Source of the DNA: Roseomonas xinghualingensis
GTDB lineage: Bacteria > Pseudomonadota > Alphaproteobacteria > Acetobacterales > Acetobacteraceae
Reading direction: 5' to 3'
Assembly (NCBI RefSeq): GCF_025791835.1
Contig: NZ_JAOXLP010000018.1
Location: 1-64,000, forward strand
Length of the DNA stretch: 64,000 bases
Both the position numbers and the translations under genes were made by a program. A model generated the notes under the pieces. That model made no database searches and had not been told where the DNA came from. It worked only from the letters and a program-made list of their open reading frames with translations. Below are positions 33,595 to 41,809 of this stretch, piece after piece (position 1 is the first letter of the stretch; each line of letters starts with the position of its first letter).

Positions 33595-35478
33595 TCAGGC
33601 CGCCTCCAGCTTCTCCGCCAACTCCAGCCACTCCTCCTCCAGTTTCGCCGCCGTGGCGGCGATGGCGGCGCGGCGGGTATTGGCCCAGGCGATGTCGGAG
33701 GGCTTGAAGCGGGAATAGGTTTCGGTGTCGGAGAGCTTCTTCTCCAGCAGCCGGTCCTCCAGCTTCAGCTTCTCCAGCCGCGCCTCGATCTCCTTCACCC
33801 GCTCCCGGATCGGCGCCAGGGCGGCGCGGGCAGCCGCGCGGCTGGCGGCGGTGGGCCTGGCGGGCGCATCCGATTCACCACGGGCAGCCGCCCGGGCCTC
33901 GCTGCGGGCCTCCCGCGCGCGGCTGGCGAGCCAGGAGCGGTAATCGGCGAGATCGCCGTCGAAGGGCTTCACCGCGCCATCCGCCACCAGCCAGAGGCTG
34001 TCAGCGGCCAGTTCCACCATATGCGGATCATGAGTGATGAGGACGACGGCGCCCTTGTAGTCGGCCAGGGCGCGGACCATCGCCTCGCGCGCGTCGATGT
34101 CCAGGTGGTTGGTCGGCTCGTCGAGAATCAGGAGCTGCGGGGCGTCGCGCGTGGTCAGCGCCAGCAGCAGCCGCGCCTTCTCGCCGCCCGAGCAGTCCCG
34201 GATCAAGGTGGTGGCGCGGTCCTCGTCCAGGCCGAAGCGGGCAAGCTGGGCGCGGGCCTGGGTCATCGTCGCCTTGGGCATGGCGGCCTGCATATGGGTC
34301 AGCGGCGTGCCATTGGCATCCAGCGCCTCGGCCTGATGCTGGTCGAAATACCCGATCTTCAGGCGGGGGGCGCGGCGCACCTCGCCGCGCTGCGGCTCCA
34401 GCTTGCCGGCGATGAGCTTGGCCAGGGTGGACTTACCGTTGCCGTTGGCGCCCAGCAGCGCCACCCGGTCTTCCTGATCCAGCCGCAGGTTCAGCCCGCG
34501 CAGGATGGTACGGTCGCCATAGCCGACGGCGGCGTCATACATCGTCAGGATGGGCGGCGGCACCTCGATCGGGTCGGGGAACTCGAAGCGGGTCGCCACA
34601 TCCTCCACCACGGCGGAGATGGCGGGCAGCTTCTCCAGCGCCTTGATGCGCGACTGCGCCTGCCGTGCCTTGCTGGCCTTGGCGCGGAAACGGTCCACGA
34701 AGGCCTGCATATGGGCGCGCTCGGCCGTGATCTTGGCGTTCTGCGCGGCCTGTTGTGCCATGCGCTCCGTGCGGATGCGCACGAATTCCGAATAGCCGCC
34801 GGGATAGGTGGTGATCTTGCCGCGGTCGAGATGCGCGATGCTGTCCACGCACTCATCCAGCACCTCCCGGTCATGGGAGATGATGATGGCGGCGCCGGGG
34901 AAGCGCTTGAGCCAGCCTTCCAGCCAGAGGGTCGCCTCCAGGTCCAGGTGGTTGGTGGGCTCGTCCAGCAGCAGCAGGTCGGGCTCCAGCGAAAGCGCGC
35001 AGGCCAGGGCCACGCGCATCCGCCAGCCGCCGGAATACTCCTTCACCGGGCGAAGCTGTGCGGCGGCATCGAAACCGAGCCCCGCCAGCACGGCGCCGGC
35101 GCGGGCCGGGGCGGCATCGGCGCCAATGGCGATCAGCCGCTCCTGCACCTCAGCGGCGCGGGAAGGGTCGCCATGCTCCATCTCGGCCAGCAGGGCGGCG
35201 CGCTCGGTATCGGCGGCCAGCACCGTCTCGATCAGGGAGATGTCGGTACCCGGCTGCTCCTGCGCCACATGGGCCATGCGGGCGCGGGTGGCGATGCGGA
35301 TCTCGCCGCCATCGGGCTGCAGGGCGCCGGTCAGGGCGCGGAACAGGGTGGATTTGCCGGCGCCATTCCGCCCCACCAGCCCCAGCTTGCGGCCAGGGTC
35401 GAGTTGCAGATTGGCGCCATCCAGCAGGGTACGACCGGCCAGGCGGATGGTCAGGTCGCGGAGGGCTAGAACCGTCAT
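33595..35478 (-). CDS. ABC-F family ATPase (Uup/YheS type)
   Basis: A 627-residue soluble protein with two ABC ATPase domains and no membrane part. Walker A motifs are GRNGAGKST (about residue 40) and GANGNGKST (about residue 345). Signatures are SGGWRMRVALA and SGGEKARLLLA, and Walker B sites are LLLLDEPTNHLD and LLILDEPTNHLD. The inter-domain linker is rich in Arg/Lys/Gln and typical of ABC-F translation factors. The C-terminal region (LEKLKLEDRLLEKKLSD, AKLEEEWLELAEKLEAA) is coiled coil. ABC-F proteins act on the ribosome; this one resembles the housekeeping YheS/Uup group more than resistance factors. Confidence 0.93.
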   Translation of the reverse strand: MTVLALRDLTIRLAGRTLLDGANLQLDPGRKLGLVGRNGAGKSTLFRALTGALQPDGGEIRIATRARMAHVAQEQPGTDISLIETVLAADTERAALLAEMEHGDPSRAAEVQERLIAIGADAAPARAGAVLAGLGFDAAAQLRPVKEYSGGWRMRVALACALSLEPDLLLLDEPTNHLDLEATLWLEGWLKRFPGAAIIISHDREVLDECVDSIAHLDRGKITTYPGGYSEFVRIRTERMAQQAAQNAKITAERAHMQAFVDRFRAKASKARQAQSRIKALEKLPAISAVVEDVATRFEFPDPIEVPPPILTMYDAAVGYGDRTILRGLNLRLDQEDRVALLGANGNGKSTLAKLIAGKLEPQRGEVRRAPRLKIGYFDQHQAEALDANGTPLTHMQAAMPKATMTQARAQLARFGLDEDRATTLIRDCSGGEKARLLLALTTRDAPQLLILDEPTNHLDIDAREAMVRALADYKGAVVLITHDPHMVELAADSLWLVADGAVKPFDGDLADYRSWLASRAREARSEARAAARGESDAPARPTAASRAAARAALAPIRERVKEIEARLEKLKLEDRLLEKKLSDTETYSRFKPSDIAWANTRRAAIAATAAKLEEEWLELAEKLEAA

Positions 35479-35525
35479 GGGGGGCTTCTAGACCGCCGGC
35501 GTCGCAGGTGGAACGCCGATGGCGC

Positions 35526-35600
35526 AAATCCCAATACCAGGAGCAACTCACGATTTGGGCTGGTGGGTTTCCCGCCGCGTGTTAGGCCAGGGCCTCCACG
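35526..35600 (+). promoter_or_regulatory. structured leader of nhaA, candidate cation riboswitch
   Basis: The 136-base leader can form an H-type pseudoknot: CCCAA (35530-35534) with TTGGG (35555-35559), and ACCAG (35536-35540) with CTGGT (35560-35564). A hairpin, GGTGGG-TTT-CCCGCC (35562-35575), partly competes with it. A second hairpin, CGTG..GGCC/GGCC..CACG (35578-35600), sits directly before the ribosome binding site AGGACAG. Li+-sensing riboswitches (nhaA-I, nhaA-II motifs) are known upstream of nhaA genes, including in alphaproteobacteria. I cannot confirm a match to their consensus from memory. Confidence 0.45.
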
Positions 35601-35614
35601 AATCAGGACAGACA

Positions 35615-36802
35615 ATGGCCAAACTTCAGCACGCCCCACCCAGTGCCCTGCGTCGCTTCCTTGAGGGACAATCCTCCGCAGGTCTCGTTCTGATGGGGGC
35701 GGCCGCGTTGGCGCTGGTCATCGCGAATTCGCCGCTGGTCACCGCCTATGACGCGGTGCTGCATGCCTATCTGGGGCCGCTTTCCGTCAGCCACTGGATC
35801 AATGACGGGCTGATGGCCGTGTTCTTCCTGCTGGTCGGGCTGGAGATCAAGCGCGAGGTGCTGGACGGGCAGCTTTCCACCTGGCCGCGCCGGGCCTTGC
35901 CTGGGGTCGCGGCTGCGGGGGGCATGCTGGTGCCGGCCCTCGTCTATCTCGCCTTCAACAGGGGGGAAACCGCGCATGGCTGGGCCATCCCGGCCGCGAC
36001 GGACATCGCCTTCGCGCTTGGCGTCATCTCCCTGCTCGGGAACCGGGTGCCGGCCTCGCTGCGGGTGTTCCTGGCCGCGCTGGCCATCATCGACGACCTG
36101 GGCGCTGTGATCATCATCGCCCTGTTCTACACCTCGGGCCTTTCCCTGCCGGATCTGGCGGGGGCGGCGGTGGTGCTGGCCGTGCTGTTCGGGATGAACC
36201 GGGCCGGGGTGCTGCGGATCTGGCCCTATATGATCCTCGGGCTGGTGCTCTGGGTGCTGGTGCTGCGCTCTGGCGTCCATGCAACGCTGGCCGGGGTGTT
36301 CCTGGCGCTGGCCATCCCGCTCCGTGCCCGGCCCGCCGCCCCGGATGACGAGGCCGCCAGCCCGTTGCACCGACTGGAACATGCCCTGCACATTCCGGTG
36401 GGCTTCATCATCGTGCCGATCTTCGGCCTGGCGAATGCCGGGGTGCCTTTCCTCGGCCTGCCCGCCTCCGCCCTGGCGGCGCCGGTCACGCTGGGTGTCG
36501 GGCTGGGACTGCTGATCGGGAAGATGGTGGGCGTCTATGGTGCGGCTGTCCTGGCCGTCCGGCTGGGGCTGGCCGACTTCCCCGCCTATGCCAGCCGCCT
36601 GCAGATCCTGGGGACGGCCCTGCTCTGCGGCATCGGCTTCACCATGAGCCTCTTCATCACCCTGCTGGCCTTCCCGGGCGACCCCTTGCTCCAGGCCGAG
36701 GCCAAGATCGGCATCCTGGGCGGATCGCTGATTTCCGGCCTGCTCGGCTATGCCATTCTGCGGGTGGCCAAGTCCGACTTCCCGGGCACTCCCTCCCGCT
36801 AA
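35615..36802 (+). CDS. nhaA: Na+/H+ antiporter NhaA
   Basis: A 395-residue inner-membrane antiporter with about 12 hydrophobic segments, exchanging Na+ or Li+ for H+. [47 protein letters not shown] and [18 protein letters not shown] (the paired Asp residues that bind Na+) are family-defining. The ATG at 35615 has AGGACAG just upstream; an in-frame start further upstream at 35519 would run through the structured leader and is unlikely. It is monocistronic, with a GC-rich hairpin after the stop and ndk downstream. Confidence 0.95.
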   Translation: MAKLQHAPPSALRRFLEGQSSAGLVLMGAAALALVIANSPLVTAYDAVLHAYLGPLSVSHWINDGLMAVFFLLVGLEIKREVLDGQLSTWPRRALPGVAAAGGMLVPALVYLAFNRGETAHGWAIPAATDIAFALGVISLLGNRVPASLRVFLAALAIIDDLGAVIIIALFYTSGLSLPDLAGAAVVLAVLFGMNRAGVLRIWPYMILGLVLWVLVLRSGVHATLAGVFLALAIPLRARPAAPDDEAASPLHRLEHALHIPVGFIIVPIFGLANAGVPFLGLPASALAAPVTLGVGLGLLIGKMVGVYGAAVLAVRLGLADFPAYASRLQILGTALLCGIGFTMSLFITLLAFPGDPLLQAEAKIGILGGSLISGLLGYAILRVAKSDFPGTPSR

Positions 36803-36814
36803 AGGGGGAGTTGC

Positions 36815-36847
36815 ACGGCCGAGGGCCGGGGGGAGATCCTCCCGGCC
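36815..36847 (+). terminator. GC-rich hairpin after nhaA
   Basis: GGGCCGGG and CCCGGCCC pair around a short loop about 20 bases after the nhaA stop, followed by TTCGC. The T-run is weak. The boundary is approximate. Confidence 0.5.
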
Positions 36848-36919
36848 CTTCGCTTGCCCCCTTGCGGAGACGGCCCCCGCCCGCTACCCGCCCCCGCACT
36901 CAGACAGGGAATTTGCACC

Positions 36920-37342
36920 ATGGCCATCGAGCGCACCTTCAGCATCCTCAAGCCCGACGCGACCCGCCGCAACCTGACCGGCAAGATCAATGCCGTGTTC
37001 GAGGAGAAGGGCCTCCGCATCGTCGCCCAGAAGCGCATCCAGATGACGCAGGCGATGGCCGAAACCTTCTACGGCGTCCACAAGGAGCGTCCCTTCTTCA
37101 AGGACCTGGTCTCCTTCATGACCTCCGGCCCGGTGGTCGTGCAGGTGCTCGAGGGTGAGGACGCGGTGGCCAAGAACCGCGAGATCATGGGCGCCACCAA
37201 CCCGGCCAATGCCGCCGAGGGCACCATCCGCAAGCTGTTCGCCGAGAGCATCGAGGCGAACTCCGTCCACGGCTCCGACAGCCTGGAGAACGCGGCGATC
37301 GAGATCGCCTATTTCTTCGCCGGCAACGAGATCGTCGGCTGA
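36920..37342 (+). CDS. ndk: nucleoside diphosphate kinase
   Basis: A 140-residue enzyme transferring the gamma-phosphate between nucleoside di- and triphosphates. [20 protein letters not shown] at the start, [31 protein letters not shown] with catalytic His117, and EIAYFF at the end are all standard, as is the length. It is preceded by a short leader after the nhaA terminator and looks monocistronic. Confidence 0.97.
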   Translation: MAIERTFSILKPDATRRNLTGKINAVFEEKGLRIVAQKRIQMTQAMAETFYGVHKERPFFKDLVSFMTSGPVVVQVLEGEDAVAKNREIMGATNPANAAEGTIRKLFAESIEANSVHGSDSLENAAIEIAYFFAGNEIVG

Positions 37343-37385
37343 CGAACCCGGTGGGGGTGCCGCACCCCCGCCAAGGAACCGGGGG

Positions 37386-38390
37386 TCAGCCGAAGCTGAT
37401 CCCTGTGTCCTGCATCAGCCCGCGGACCATGAGCCGCTCGCGGGCCAGGCGCTCGTTCAGCTTGTCGGCCTCGGCCGGCACCGCGACCGCACCCATGGCG
37501 GCCAGACGCCGCCGCACCTCCTCATCCTGGGTGGCGAAGTTGACCGCCTCCTCCAGCTTGCGCCGGACCGGCTCCGGCGTGCCGCTGCGGCAGAAAATCG
37601 CGTTCCAGCTCGTCAGGTCGAAGCCGGGGAAGCCGGATTCCGCGATGGTGGGCACTCCCTCGATGCCGCCGCGCCGCTCGCCGCTGGTCAGCGCGATGGG
37701 GCGGGCCTTGCCGGCATCGATCACCGGCTGCAGCGAATTGGCCGAGAGATAGCCTGAGGACAGCGTGCCCGCCGCCAGGTCCCGCGCGACCTCTGCCCCG
37801 CCGCGATAGGGAATGTGTTCCATCTTCGTGCCGGAGCGATGCGCCAGCAGGGCCCCGGCCAGATGCCCGGTATTGCCCACCCCTGGCGAGCCATAGGGGA
37901 TGCCGTCCGGAGAGCGCCTGGCGAAGTCCAGATAGCCCTTCAGATCCGTGATGCCGGTGCTGTTGGTCACCGCCAGGATGTAGGGAACCTCCGCCACCAT
38001 CCCGACCGGCATGAAGTCCTTCTCGTAATCGAAGGGCAGGTTGCGGTGGATGAACTGGGCGATGACGAAGGAGGCGGCGTCGAAGAGCAGGGTGTGGCCA
38101 TCCGCCGGGGCGCCGGTGATCTGGCCCGCCGCCAGCGCGCCGCCCGCCCCGGTGCGGTTCTCCACCACCACGCTCTGGCTCAGGAACTCGGACATGCGCG
38201 GCTGGATCAGCCGGGCCATGGTGTCCGAATTGCCGCCGGCGGCGAAGGCGATCACCACGCGGATGGGACGGTTGGGGAATGCGCCCGTGCCCTGTGCCAG
38301 GACAGCCGGAGCCGGAAGCAGGGCGCCCGCCAGGGCGGCGAGGCCGCGGCGGCGGATAGGCGTGCCAAGAGCACGTGCGATCAGGGGCAT
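37386..38390 (-). CDS. tripartite tricarboxylate transporter (Bug) substrate-binding protein
   Basis: A 334-residue periplasmic binding protein of the Bug/TctC family. A signal peptide with paired Arg (TPIRRRGLAALAGALLPAPAVLAQ) ends near residue 33. FPNRPIRVVIAFAAGGNSDTMARLI, VENRTGAGGALAAGQI, MEHIPYRGGAEVARDLAAG and VPTIAESGFPGFDLTSWNAIF are strongly conserved family blocks. No TctA/TctB membrane genes are adjacent, as is common for the many Bug proteins of such genomes. The ligand is probably a small carboxylate and cannot be specified. Confidence 0.93.
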   Translation of the reverse strand: MPLIARALGTPIRRRGLAALAGALLPAPAVLAQGTGAFPNRPIRVVIAFAAGGNSDTMARLIQPRMSEFLSQSVVVENRTGAGGALAAGQITGAPADGHTLLFDAASFVIAQFIHRNLPFDYEKDFMPVGMVAEVPYILAVTNSTGITDLKGYLDFARRSPDGIPYGSPGVGNTGHLAGALLAHRSGTKMEHIPYRGGAEVARDLAAGTLSSGYLSANSLQPVIDAGKARPIALTSGERRGGIEGVPTIAESGFPGFDLTSWNAIFCRSGTPEPVRRKLEEAVNFATQDEEVRRRLAAMGAVAVPAEADKLNERLARERLMVRGLMQDTGISFG

Positions 38391-38760
38391 GAACCTTCCT
38401 CCATTGCAGGGCCGGCCCTTGGCGGGCCTTGGCGTTGTGCCGATCCTGCGCTGCCCTGGGGCATTCGGTCGAGGGCAGGGTGCCAGGGCCAGGAAGCCAC
38501 AGCGAGCCGAGCGGTTCAGCAGGGCGTGCTGCTCCGATGCTGAAGGCGGAGATGGGGGTGGTGGTGGCGATGCATGCCGCCTCCTTTGCCGTCCTGGCGG
38601 CCGTCTCTGCGGCGAGCGGCTCGCTGTGTGGCCATGGGCAGGGAGGCTGCCTCACTTAGGTTAATCAGTGGGTTAATTCGGCTTCGCCGCTGCTGTGGGT
38701 GCGAAACTGCCCCCTTCCACGAGCCGTTTCACGGGTTCTCTCCCCCCAGAGGAATTGCCA
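38391..38760. other. intergenic region between divergent genes
   Basis: About 370 bases between the Bug binding protein and an SDR gene. Short frames here lack family resemblance. GGTTAAT occurs twice 12 bases apart (38659 and 38671), about 90 bases before the SDR start, and could be a paired regulatory site or part of a promoter. The SDR has AGAGGA seven bases before its ATG. Confidence 0.5.
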
Positions 38761-39633
38761 ATGTCCGACGAAAAGCCGACCTCCCAGCCGCCGCAGCACC
38801 AGGACCGCCAGCCCGGTATCGAGGGGGAGATGACCCCGCGCCCGCAGTCCTCGATGGAGGGGTGGAAGGCCGCGGGCAAGCTTGAGGGCAAGAAGGCCCT
38901 GGTGACGGGCGGGGATTCCGGTATCGGCCGGGCGGTTTCCATCGGCTTCGCCAAGGAAGGCGCCGATGTCGTCATCCTCTACAAGGATGAGCACCAGGAC
39001 GCCGCCGAAACGAAGCGGCTGATCGAGGCTACTGGCCGCCGCTGCGAGGCCATCGCGGGTGATGTAGGGGACGCCGCCTTCGTGAAGGAGGCGGTGCGGA
39101 AGGCCGCCAGCTTCCTCGGCGGGCGCATCGACGTGGTGGTGAACAATGCGGCCGAGCAGCACGAGAACAAGGATTTCGCGACGATCGACGAAGCGCAGGT
39201 CGAGCGCACCTTCCGCACCAATATCTTCGGCTATTTCTGGGTGGTGAAGAACGCGCTGCCCTACATGCCGGAGGGCGGGGCGATCATCAATTCCACCTCC
39301 GTCACCGCCTATCGCGGCAGCCCGCAACTGGTGGATTACGCCAGCACGAAGGGCGCGATCGTCGCTTTCACCCGCAGCCTGTCGCAGCAGCTCTTCGAGA
39401 GCCGCAAGATCCGGGTGAACGCCGTGGCTCCCGGCCCCATCTGGACGCCGCTGATCCCGGCGAGCTTCGACGAGAAGCGGACGGCCGAGCATGGCAGCTC
39501 CGCCAAGATGGGCCGTGCCGGCCAGCCGGACGAGGTGGCGCCCTCCTACATCTTCCTCGCCTCGAATGCCGACAGTTCCTACATCAACGGGCAGGTGCTG
39601 CATCCCAACGGAGGAGATGTGGTGAACGGCTGA
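38761..39633 (+). CDS. SDR oxidoreductase (YghA-like)
   Basis: A 290-residue classical short-chain dehydrogenase with the 40-residue polar N-terminal tail typical of the YghA/general-stress SDR group (QHQDRQPGIEGEM). ALVTGGDSGIGRAVSIGFAKEG binds the nucleotide, NNAAEQHE follows, and YASTKGAIVAFTRS holds the catalytic Tyr and Lys. The C-terminus SSYINGQVLHPNGGDVVNG is standard. The substrate is unproven. It is followed by a zinc alcohol dehydrogenase and another SDR in the same direction. Confidence 0.92.
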   Translation: MSDEKPTSQPPQHQDRQPGIEGEMTPRPQSSMEGWKAAGKLEGKKALVTGGDSGIGRAVSIGFAKEGADVVILYKDEHQDAAETKRLIEATGRRCEAIAGDVGDAAFVKEAVRKAASFLGGRIDVVVNNAAEQHENKDFATIDEAQVERTFRTNIFGYFWVVKNALPYMPEGGAIINSTSVTAYRGSPQLVDYASTKGAIVAFTRSLSQQLFESRKIRVNAVAPGPIWTPLIPASFDEKRTAEHGSSAKMGRAGQPDEVAPSYIFLASNADSSYINGQVLHPNGGDVVNG

Positions 39634-39781
39634 GCAGAACGGCAGGCCGATTCCGGAGGCCGGATGATCCCCGTTCCATGAAGCGGATTCTCTCCACTCG
39701 CGTTGAGCGAGTCGCGGAGCCGCCCAGAGCACCCCACTGGGCACCCCGCTCCACGTCACACCCCCTAGGGAGAGGATGCGC

Positions 39782-40951
39782 ATGAAGGCGATCACCTGGC
39801 ACGGCAAGGGCGACATGCGCTGCGAAACCGTGCCCGATCCCAAGATCGAGGATGGGCGGGATGCCATCATCAAGGTGTCGTCCTGCGCCATCTGTGGCTC
39901 CGACCTTCACCTGATGGACGGGATGATACCGACCATGGAGCGGGGCGATGTCGTCGGCCATGAATGCATGGGCGAGGTCGTCGAGGTCGGGAAGGACAAC
40001 AAGAAGCTGAAGGTGGGGGATCGCGTGGTGATCCCCTTCACCATTTCCTGCGGGGAATGCTTCTTCTGCAAGAACGGATGGTTCTCCGGCTGCGAGCGGT
40101 CCAACCGCAACAAGCAGATGGCAGAGAAGATGTGGGGCCATTCCCCGGCGGGACTGTTCGGCTATTCCCACCTGCTGGGCGGATATGCCGGCGGGCAGGC
40201 GGAATATGTGCGTGTGCCCTATGCCGATACGGGCGCGCTCAAGGTGCCGGACAACCTGACGGACGAGCAGGTCCTGTTCCTGTCCGACATCTTTCCCACC
40301 GGCTACATGGGCGCCGAGTTCTGCAACATCAAAGGCGGCGAGACCATCGCCATCTGGGGCTGCGGCCCTGTCGGCCAGATGGCCATCCGCAGCGCCTTCC
40401 TGCTGGGCGCCGAACGCGTGATCGCCATCGACACCGTGCCCGAGCGCCTGGCAATGGCGCGCGCGGCCGGCGCCGAGACGCTCGATTTCCGCAAGGTCGA
40501 TGTCTATGACGCGATTCAGGAGCGGACCAAGGGACGCGGCGCCGATGCCTGCATCGACGCGGTGGGCACGGAGGCGGACACCTTCGCCAGCTTCGATTCC
40601 GTCATCGACCGCGTGAAGGTTGCTACCTTCATGGGTTCGGACAGGCCGCATGTGGTGCGGCAGGCGATCCATTGCTGCCGCAACTTCGGCACCGTCTCCA
40701 TCATCGGCGTCTATGGCGGATTCCTCGACAAGATTCCCTTCGGATCGGCCATCAACCGCGGCCTGACCTTCCGCATGGCGCAGACCCCCGTGCAGCATTA
40801 CATGCCGATGCTGCTGGAGCGCATCGAGAAGGGCGAGATCGATCCCTCCTTCGTCATCACGCATCGCGCGAAGCTCGAGGATGGGCCCGATCTCTACAAG
40901 ACATTCCGAGACAAGAAGGACGGCTGCATCAAGGTCATCCTGAAACCCTGA
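39782..40951 (+). CDS. zinc-dependent alcohol dehydrogenase (formaldehyde-dehydrogenase-like)
   Basis: A 389-residue medium-chain dehydrogenase. Catalytic zinc ligands are in [13 protein letters not shown] and GHECMGEV. Structural zinc cysteines are in [19 protein letters not shown]. The Rossmann motif is [26 protein letters not shown]. The group resembles glutathione-independent formaldehyde dehydrogenases and the alcohol dehydrogenases found in stress loci. The second of two close ATGs (39782 rather than 39776) is chosen because GGGAGAGG then has usable spacing. It is followed 39 bases later by an SDR. Confidence 0.92.
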   Translation: MKAITWHGKGDMRCETVPDPKIEDGRDAIIKVSSCAICGSDLHLMDGMIPTMERGDVVGHECMGEVVEVGKDNKKLKVGDRVVIPFTISCGECFFCKNGWFSGCERSNRNKQMAEKMWGHSPAGLFGYSHLLGGYAGGQAEYVRVPYADTGALKVPDNLTDEQVLFLSDIFPTGYMGAEFCNIKGGETIAIWGCGPVGQMAIRSAFLLGAERVIAIDTVPERLAMARAAGAETLDFRKVDVYDAIQERTKGRGADACIDAVGTEADTFASFDSVIDRVKVATFMGSDRPHVVRQAIHCCRNFGTVSIIGVYGGFLDKIPFGSAINRGLTFRMAQTPVQHYMPMLLERIEKGEIDPSFVITHRAKLEDGPDLYKTFRDKKDGCIKVILKP

Positions 40952-40990
40952 TTCATCGCTGCGCCTGCGGCCAGCACAAGGAAACGCATC

Positions 40991-41779
40991 ATGGCCCGCT
41001 CCATACACCCGCTCGCCATCGTCACCGGTGCCTCCACAGGCATCGGCCGTGAACTGGCGACGGAGGCGGCCAGGCACGGCTACAACCTGCTGGTCTGCGC
41101 CGACGAGCCGGAAATCGAGACTGCCGCCAGCGAGTTGCGTGGCCTCGGGGTGGAGGTGGACGCAGTGCAGGCCGATCTCTCCACCACCGAAGGCGTGGAC
41201 AAGCTTCTCGCGGCGGTGAAGGGGCGCAGTGTGGAGGCGCTGCTCGCCAATGCCGGGCTGGGCCTTGGCAAGGCCTTTCTTGACCAGGATTTCGACGGGG
41301 TGCGCCGGGTGGTGGATACCAACATCACCGGCACGCTCTACCTGATCCAGAAGGTCGGGCGGGAGATGAGGGCGCGCCATGCGGGCCGCATCCTCATCAC
41401 TGGCTCCATCGCTGGCTTCATGCCGGGCACCTTTCAGGCGGTCTATAACGGATCGAAGGCCTTCCTCGATTCCTTCTCCTTCGCGTTGCGTGCGGAACTG
41501 AAGGACACGGGCGTCACCGTCACCTGTCTCATGCCGGGGCCAACGGAGACTGAGTTCTTCGAACGCGCCGACATGCTGGACACGCCCGTTGGCCAGCAGA
41601 AGAAGGACGATCCGGCCGAGGTCGCGAAGATCGGCTTCCAGGCGATGCTGCGCGGCGATGGAGACGTGGTCACCGGCTGGAAGAACAAGTTGCAATCGGC
41701 CATCGCCAATGTGCTGCCAGCCGGGGTGACGGCTGAGATGCACCGCAAGATGGCCGAGCCGGGTCACAAGAAGCAGTAG
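40991..41779 (+). CDS. SDR oxidoreductase (DltE-like)
   Basis: A 262-residue short-chain dehydrogenase of the DltE-like group. IVTGASTGIGRELATEAARHG is the nucleotide motif, ANAGLGLGKAF the NAG motif, ITGSIAGFMPG carries Ser, and YNGSKAFLDSFSFALRAEL carries Tyr and Lys. AAGGAAACGCATC precedes the ATG. It probably forms one transcript with the preceding alcohol dehydrogenase and ends at a strong hairpin shared with ligD. Confidence 0.9.
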   Translation: MARSIHPLAIVTGASTGIGRELATEAARHGYNLLVCADEPEIETAASELRGLGVEVDAVQADLSTTEGVDKLLAAVKGRSVEALLANAGLGLGKAFLDQDFDGVRRVVDTNITGTLYLIQKVGREMRARHAGRILITGSIAGFMPGTFQAVYNGSKAFLDSFSFALRAELKDTGVTVTCLMPGPTETEFFERADMLDTPVGQQKKDDPAEVAKIGFQAMLRGDGDVVTGWKNKLQSAIANVLPAGVTAEMHRKMAEPGHKKQ

Positions 41780-41786
41780 GCTGGTG

Positions 41787-41806
41787 GGGAGGGCGCGAGC
41801 CCTCCC
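41787..41806. terminator. bidirectional hairpin between SDR and ligD
   Basis: GGGAGGGC and GCCCTCCC form an 8-bp stem with a 4-base loop, centred between two convergent stop codons (41779 and 41810). No long T-run is present on either side. Confidence 0.6.
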
Positions 41807-41809
41807 GCC

